From positions 43,338,019 to 43,402,018 of the forward strand of contig CM049306.1 of assembly GCA_026874595.1 (NCBI GenBank): a stretch of DNA of 64,000 bases, in the 5' to 3' direction. The translations under genes were made by a program, and so were the position numbers. This document shows, one piece after another, positions 59,801 through 64,000 of this stretch (the first letter of the stretch is position 1; the number at the start of each line of letters is the position of its first letter). The stretch comes from Sipunculus nudus. Taxonomy: Eukaryota > Annelida > Sipuncula > Golfingiida > Sipunculidae. Below the pieces are notes generated by a model, which was not told where the DNA came from, ran no database searches, and worked only from the letters and a program-made list of their open reading frames with translations.

Positions 59801-60590
59801 AAATTTTATAATGGAGTACATAATCATATTCGTATTTAAATACAATTACAAAGTATTCACACCATGTCTGGTATTATCAGTTTTCACCAAACAATGATGT
59901 TGAGAATCCAGAATATACAAAATTTACACATTTAAATAATGATCATAAGTACCTGGTTTTATGGCTTTTATTTATATTAAAAAAATAACTGTAAAAAATT
60001 CATTTTGGACTAATTTCACATCAATGTACATACTAGACACAGTAGGAATCTAGATTAATATTATCAACTGCATCTTTGTCTATCATTAATTTCCTTCATA
60101 TAATCCCTAATGATAAGTAATGAATAATATGAATTACTTCTTTATCATTAAAATTGAACTGACAAATGCCATAGGTGACTGCATGGTGTTATTTGGAATA
60201 TGTGACATTCTACCCATCGATACAAGATTCTTATATCATCAGTAACTGCAAGTTGATTTCCTGTTATTATAAACTAACAAATTCCTTTCTATTTTTCTTT
60301 AATTTGTTATTAAAAAACAATAAAAATTTATTAATTTATTGTTTATTGTTATGTTGTTGGTTAAAACTACTAGATGAGTTGGGTTGGACACCTGGATCAA
60401 CTGTGGCTGGCCATAAGCTGCCTGGATTCTTGCCTCAAGCGTGCATAATTTGATGAAAGGTCAACAAGGTCAACATACAGGTGACTCAAGAGGGGCTGGA
60501 GAGAGCCAAAGTCTGACAGGGTCTCATAAAAAACATTAAAAAAAGCTACAATATCTGGCCAATTTCTTTAAGCTTTCTAAACTAAAAAGC
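56900..60590. other. Gene-free stretch before the terminal repeat array
   Basis: AT-rich. Contains a G run at 58131-58143 followed by a purine-rich stretch to about 58190. A weak tRNA-like B box (GGGTTGGATTCCC, 58979-58991) may be a SINE remnant. No gene is supported. Confidence 0.5.
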
Positions 60591-60599
60591 TGAAATCCT

Positions 60600-63500
60600 T
60601 ATGCGTGCATGATATGAAAATTAGATCAACAGTGCTCATGGGAAACAAACGTGCCATGGTCACAGTTGGGCAAAATTTAAGGTACTAATTTTATAATTAT
60701 ACTAATAACCCACAAAATTTGAAAAATTCAGAACTAATTTTGGGTGTTCAATTGAATCTTGATTAATTATAATGTTACATCCCTGACAAAAAAATCTCTA
60801 GCTTCAGCAATGCCCTTGTTAAGGGAGTAAATATATTTCTTGATTTTTTACAAAGTGCATTATGTTTGGGCCAATAACTTAAAACAATTACGCAATATTG
60901 ACATCATTCTGGCATGTGCATAGAGAATGAAAAATATGTATATTATTTATGATTAAAGTCAGATCAGTTGTTTTGATATTAGGCAGTCTTGAAGTGTAAC
61001 AATGGGTTTTTAATGGAAAAATGAAGATTTTCATTAATATCTCGAAGGTATTAAGTCCTAGTGACCAAATTCTTGGCATGGTAGGGGATTTTGGAGACAT
61101 CTAACTGTATGCCAAATTTAAGGAACTTAAAGCTGAAGCTGGGGAGCTGAGCTCTTGCAAACTGCATAACACTAGCTTGATGTAAACAATATGTTACATG
61201 GTGCTGGAAAACTTGATTAAAATCTACAGTTTTTGATCAACTGGTTTCAAATTTTTGGTGTTAACAGTCGAAATGCTAACAAAAACATGCTGTGAAAATT
61301 AAATCCACAGTACTTACAGGAAAAAACGTGCCATGGTCAAAGTTGGGCAAAATTTAAGGTACCAATTTATTATTTTTATTAATATTTTAAAAATTTAAAA
61401 GATTTTCATCTTATTTTGGGTATACAATTTAATTTTGATTAATTAAAGTTATATTTCTGGAAAAAAGGTCCATAGCTTTAACGTTTTTTGTGTTAAGTGA
61501 TCAAATATCTTTCCTGATTTTTTACAAAATGCATTATGTTTGGGCCCATAACTTTTTTAAATTAAATAATACAGACATAATTTCTGGCATGTACATAGGA
61601 ACTATATAGAGGAATATTTATGGTAAATATGAGGAAAAACAGATAAGTGGTTTTGATATTAGGCAGTCCTGAAGTGTGAAAATAGGTTTTAAATAAAAAA
61701 TTGAGGTTTTTCCTTAATTTCTCAAAGGAACAAACTTGCAAAGACTCAGTTTTCGGCTTGGTAGGAGATCTTGGGGACATCTAACATTATGCCGAATTTT
61801 GGATTTCTAGGTCTGGACTGATACCTTTATTTCACATTCAAGGGAATAATACATTTAAGTTTATATATTATTTAAGCATATCCACTTTTTCCATTAAAAT
61901 AGTTTTTATCAGATTAATTTTTTTTATTTACAAGTTTTATAAATTTGTTTTAAAAAAACACTGAAAATATAAGTTAAAATATTAGAATTCTTAGTTGCAA
62001 TCATAATACATCCAGAGTGTAGCTCGTATTGGGTCATATTATGCATACACATATATTTTTATTATTTTTAAATCACAAATTTTTAAACTGAATTTAAAAG
62101 AAAATAATGCCACAACATGGCATCTGCAAGATTATTCCTTGAATCACTATTAAAAAGTTTTGCACATTGGAGTTTTCAGTACATGCTTAATCTTATTCAC
62201 CAAAATAAAATAAGCTTCTGTAAATTTGGTAAAATAAAAACATCTTTTCAAATAAAGTATACACACTGTTGGTTGAATGAGGGACAAACAATATCATCAT
62301 GCTAATTACAATCTAAGCTTTAATTTATTCCTGGAATTAATAGTCAATTTCACACCTGGTGAAGTTTTTACTCTTCTCAAGGAAGGAATTACTTATCTGA
62401 TGAACATCCACACTTTCATAGCAATACACCACTTTGTGGACACAATTAAATGTGCACTTTAATCATTGTAACCCTGGTGGTAAATACAAAATCTAAAATT
62501 TAGCATAGCCAAGAATAAAATGAAATACAGAAAATTATAACATTCATCTAGTTAATGCATCATCTAGGGGGGGGGGGTGTGTGCAGGGCAGAGGGGAAGC
62601 CTGCTAGTAGTGGCCCAGCTGAGCCAAGACAAGCTGCCTGGGGTGGGTTACATAATGCAAGTGAAGGCTTTACTACTAGGTGGGCTAGATGTAAACAACA
62701 CTTGACATGGTGTATGAAAACTTGAATAAAAGCTACTCTTTTTAATCAATTACTTGGAAATTTCAGATTTTAAAAGATTAAATCCTTATGTACATATGCT
62801 GTGAAAATTAAATCAACAGTGCTTACAGGAAAAAAAATGCCATTGCCAAAGTTGGACAAAATTTAGGGTATTGATTTTTTATTTAAGCTAATAACTTGAA
62901 AAATTTGCAAAATTCAGATCTAATTTTGGGTAAACAATCGAATCTTGATTAAATAAAGTTATATTCCTGACAAAAAGTCTCCAGCTTCAGCAATTCTCAT
63001 CTTAGGTGAGTAAATATATTTCTTGATTTTTAAAAAAAGTGCATTATGTTTGGACCCATAACTTAAAAAAAATACACAATACTGACATCATTTCTGGCAT
63101 GTGCATAGCGAATGTATAGAAAAATATGTATATTATATATGATCAAAGTCAGATCAGTGGTTTTGATATTAGGCAGTCTTAAAGTGTAAGAATGGGTTTT
63201 TAATGGAAAAATGAAGTTTTTCATTGATATCTCGAAGGAATTAAGTCCTAGTGACCAAATTCTTGGCATGGTAGGGGATTTTGGAGAAATCTAACTGTAT
63301 GCCAAATTTAAGGAACTTTGAGCTGAAGTTTGGGAGCTGAGCTCTAGCAAACTGCATAACACTAGCAATATGTGACATGGTGCTTGAAAACTTGAATAAA
63401 ATCTACAGTTTTTGATCAACTGGTTTCAAATTTTTGGTGTTAACAGTTGAAATGCTAACAAAAACATGCTGTGAAAATTAAATCCACAGCAGTTACAGCA

Positions 63501-63990
63501 AAAAAACGTGCCATGGTCAAACTTGGGCAAAATTTAAGGTACCAATTTTTTATTTTTGCTAATATTTTAAAAAATTTAAAAGATTTTGATCTAATTTTGG
63601 GTATACAATTTTATTTTGATTAATAAAAGTAATATTACTGGAAAAAAAGTGCTTAGCTTTAACAAGTTTTGTGTTAAGTGATAAAATTTCTTTCCTGATT
63701 ATTTACAAAATGCATTATGTTTGGGCCCATAACTTTTTTAAATTATATAATACAGACCTAATTTCTGGCATGTACATAGGAATTATATAGAGGAATATTT
63801 ATAGGAAATATGAGGAAAAACAGATGAGTGGTTTTGATATTAGGCAGTCCTGAAGTGTGAAAATAGGTTTTTAATAAAAAATTGAGGTTTTTCCTTAATT
63901 TCTCAAAGGAATGAAGTCGCAAAGACCCAGTTTTTGGCTTGGTAGGAGATCTTGGGGACATCTAACATTATGCTGAATTTTGGATTCCTA
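60600..63990 (+). repeat. 2.18-kb repeat unit, tandem, with internal 0.67-kb subrepeats
   Basis: The block around GCATTATGTTTGG recurs at 60857, 61531, 63041 and 63712. Steps are about 674, 1510 and 671 bp, so subrepeats come in pairs and the whole unit repeats every 2.18 kb. Each subrepeat shares GATATTAGGCAGTC and GGACATCTAAC. The 61.86-62.77 kb segment between the pairs is homologous to 2.83-3.66 kb. The window ends inside the array. Confidence 0.72.
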
Positions 63991-64000
63991 GGTCTTACGG

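Overview
The window is animal nuclear DNA: AT-rich, with short coding exons, long introns, GT-AG splice sites, AATAAA poly(A) signals and many dispersed and tandem repeats. A tRNA-derived SINE, TWA-flanked inverted-repeat elements and a dispersed element with a tandemly repeated core suggest a spiralian, most likely a marine bivalve or other mollusc. That is inference; no lineage-specific gene was recognised.

Four spliced genes were reconstructed by hand. Each has a reading frame that stays consistent across every junction.
(1) Minus strand, 259-14338: a small two-finger zinc-finger protein (4 coding exons, 218 aa), not assigned to a named family.
(2) Plus strand, 19091-27003: CENPK, centromere protein K (8 coding exons, 262 aa), a subunit of the CENP-H/I/K/M part of the constitutive centromere-associated network.
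(3) Minus strand, 28830-42125: a long coiled-coil protein (14 coding exons, 968 aa), read as a homologue of IHO1/CCDC36, the animal Mer2-type factor for meiotic double-strand breaks. It has an N-terminal SQ cluster and a basic nuclear-localisation stretch.
(4) Plus strand, 43920-49386: a TEX36-like protein with the HDNR motif (4 coding exons, about 240 aa).

Genes 1 and 2 diverge from a region near 14.34-14.8 kb. Genes 2 and 3 converge at 27-28.8 kb. Genes 3 and 4 diverge from a compact promoter at about 43.4-43.9 kb that has a TATA box on the TEX36 side. A kinetochore gene, a meiotic gene and a testis-type gene therefore lie within 30 kb, and two of them share a promoter region.

The rest is intron and repeat. 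From 50.7 kb to the end no gene could be supported. That part holds a 44-bp minisatellite (53.7-55.2 kb), a degenerate array rich in TCAAGGTCA sites (55.9-56.9 kb) and a 2.18-kb repeat unit (60.6-64.0 kb) related to a copy at 2.8-4.1 kb. The most unusual repeat is a dispersed element (three copies) whose core alternates about 149- and 129-bp units, each centred on the palindrome GGTGGCGCCACC.
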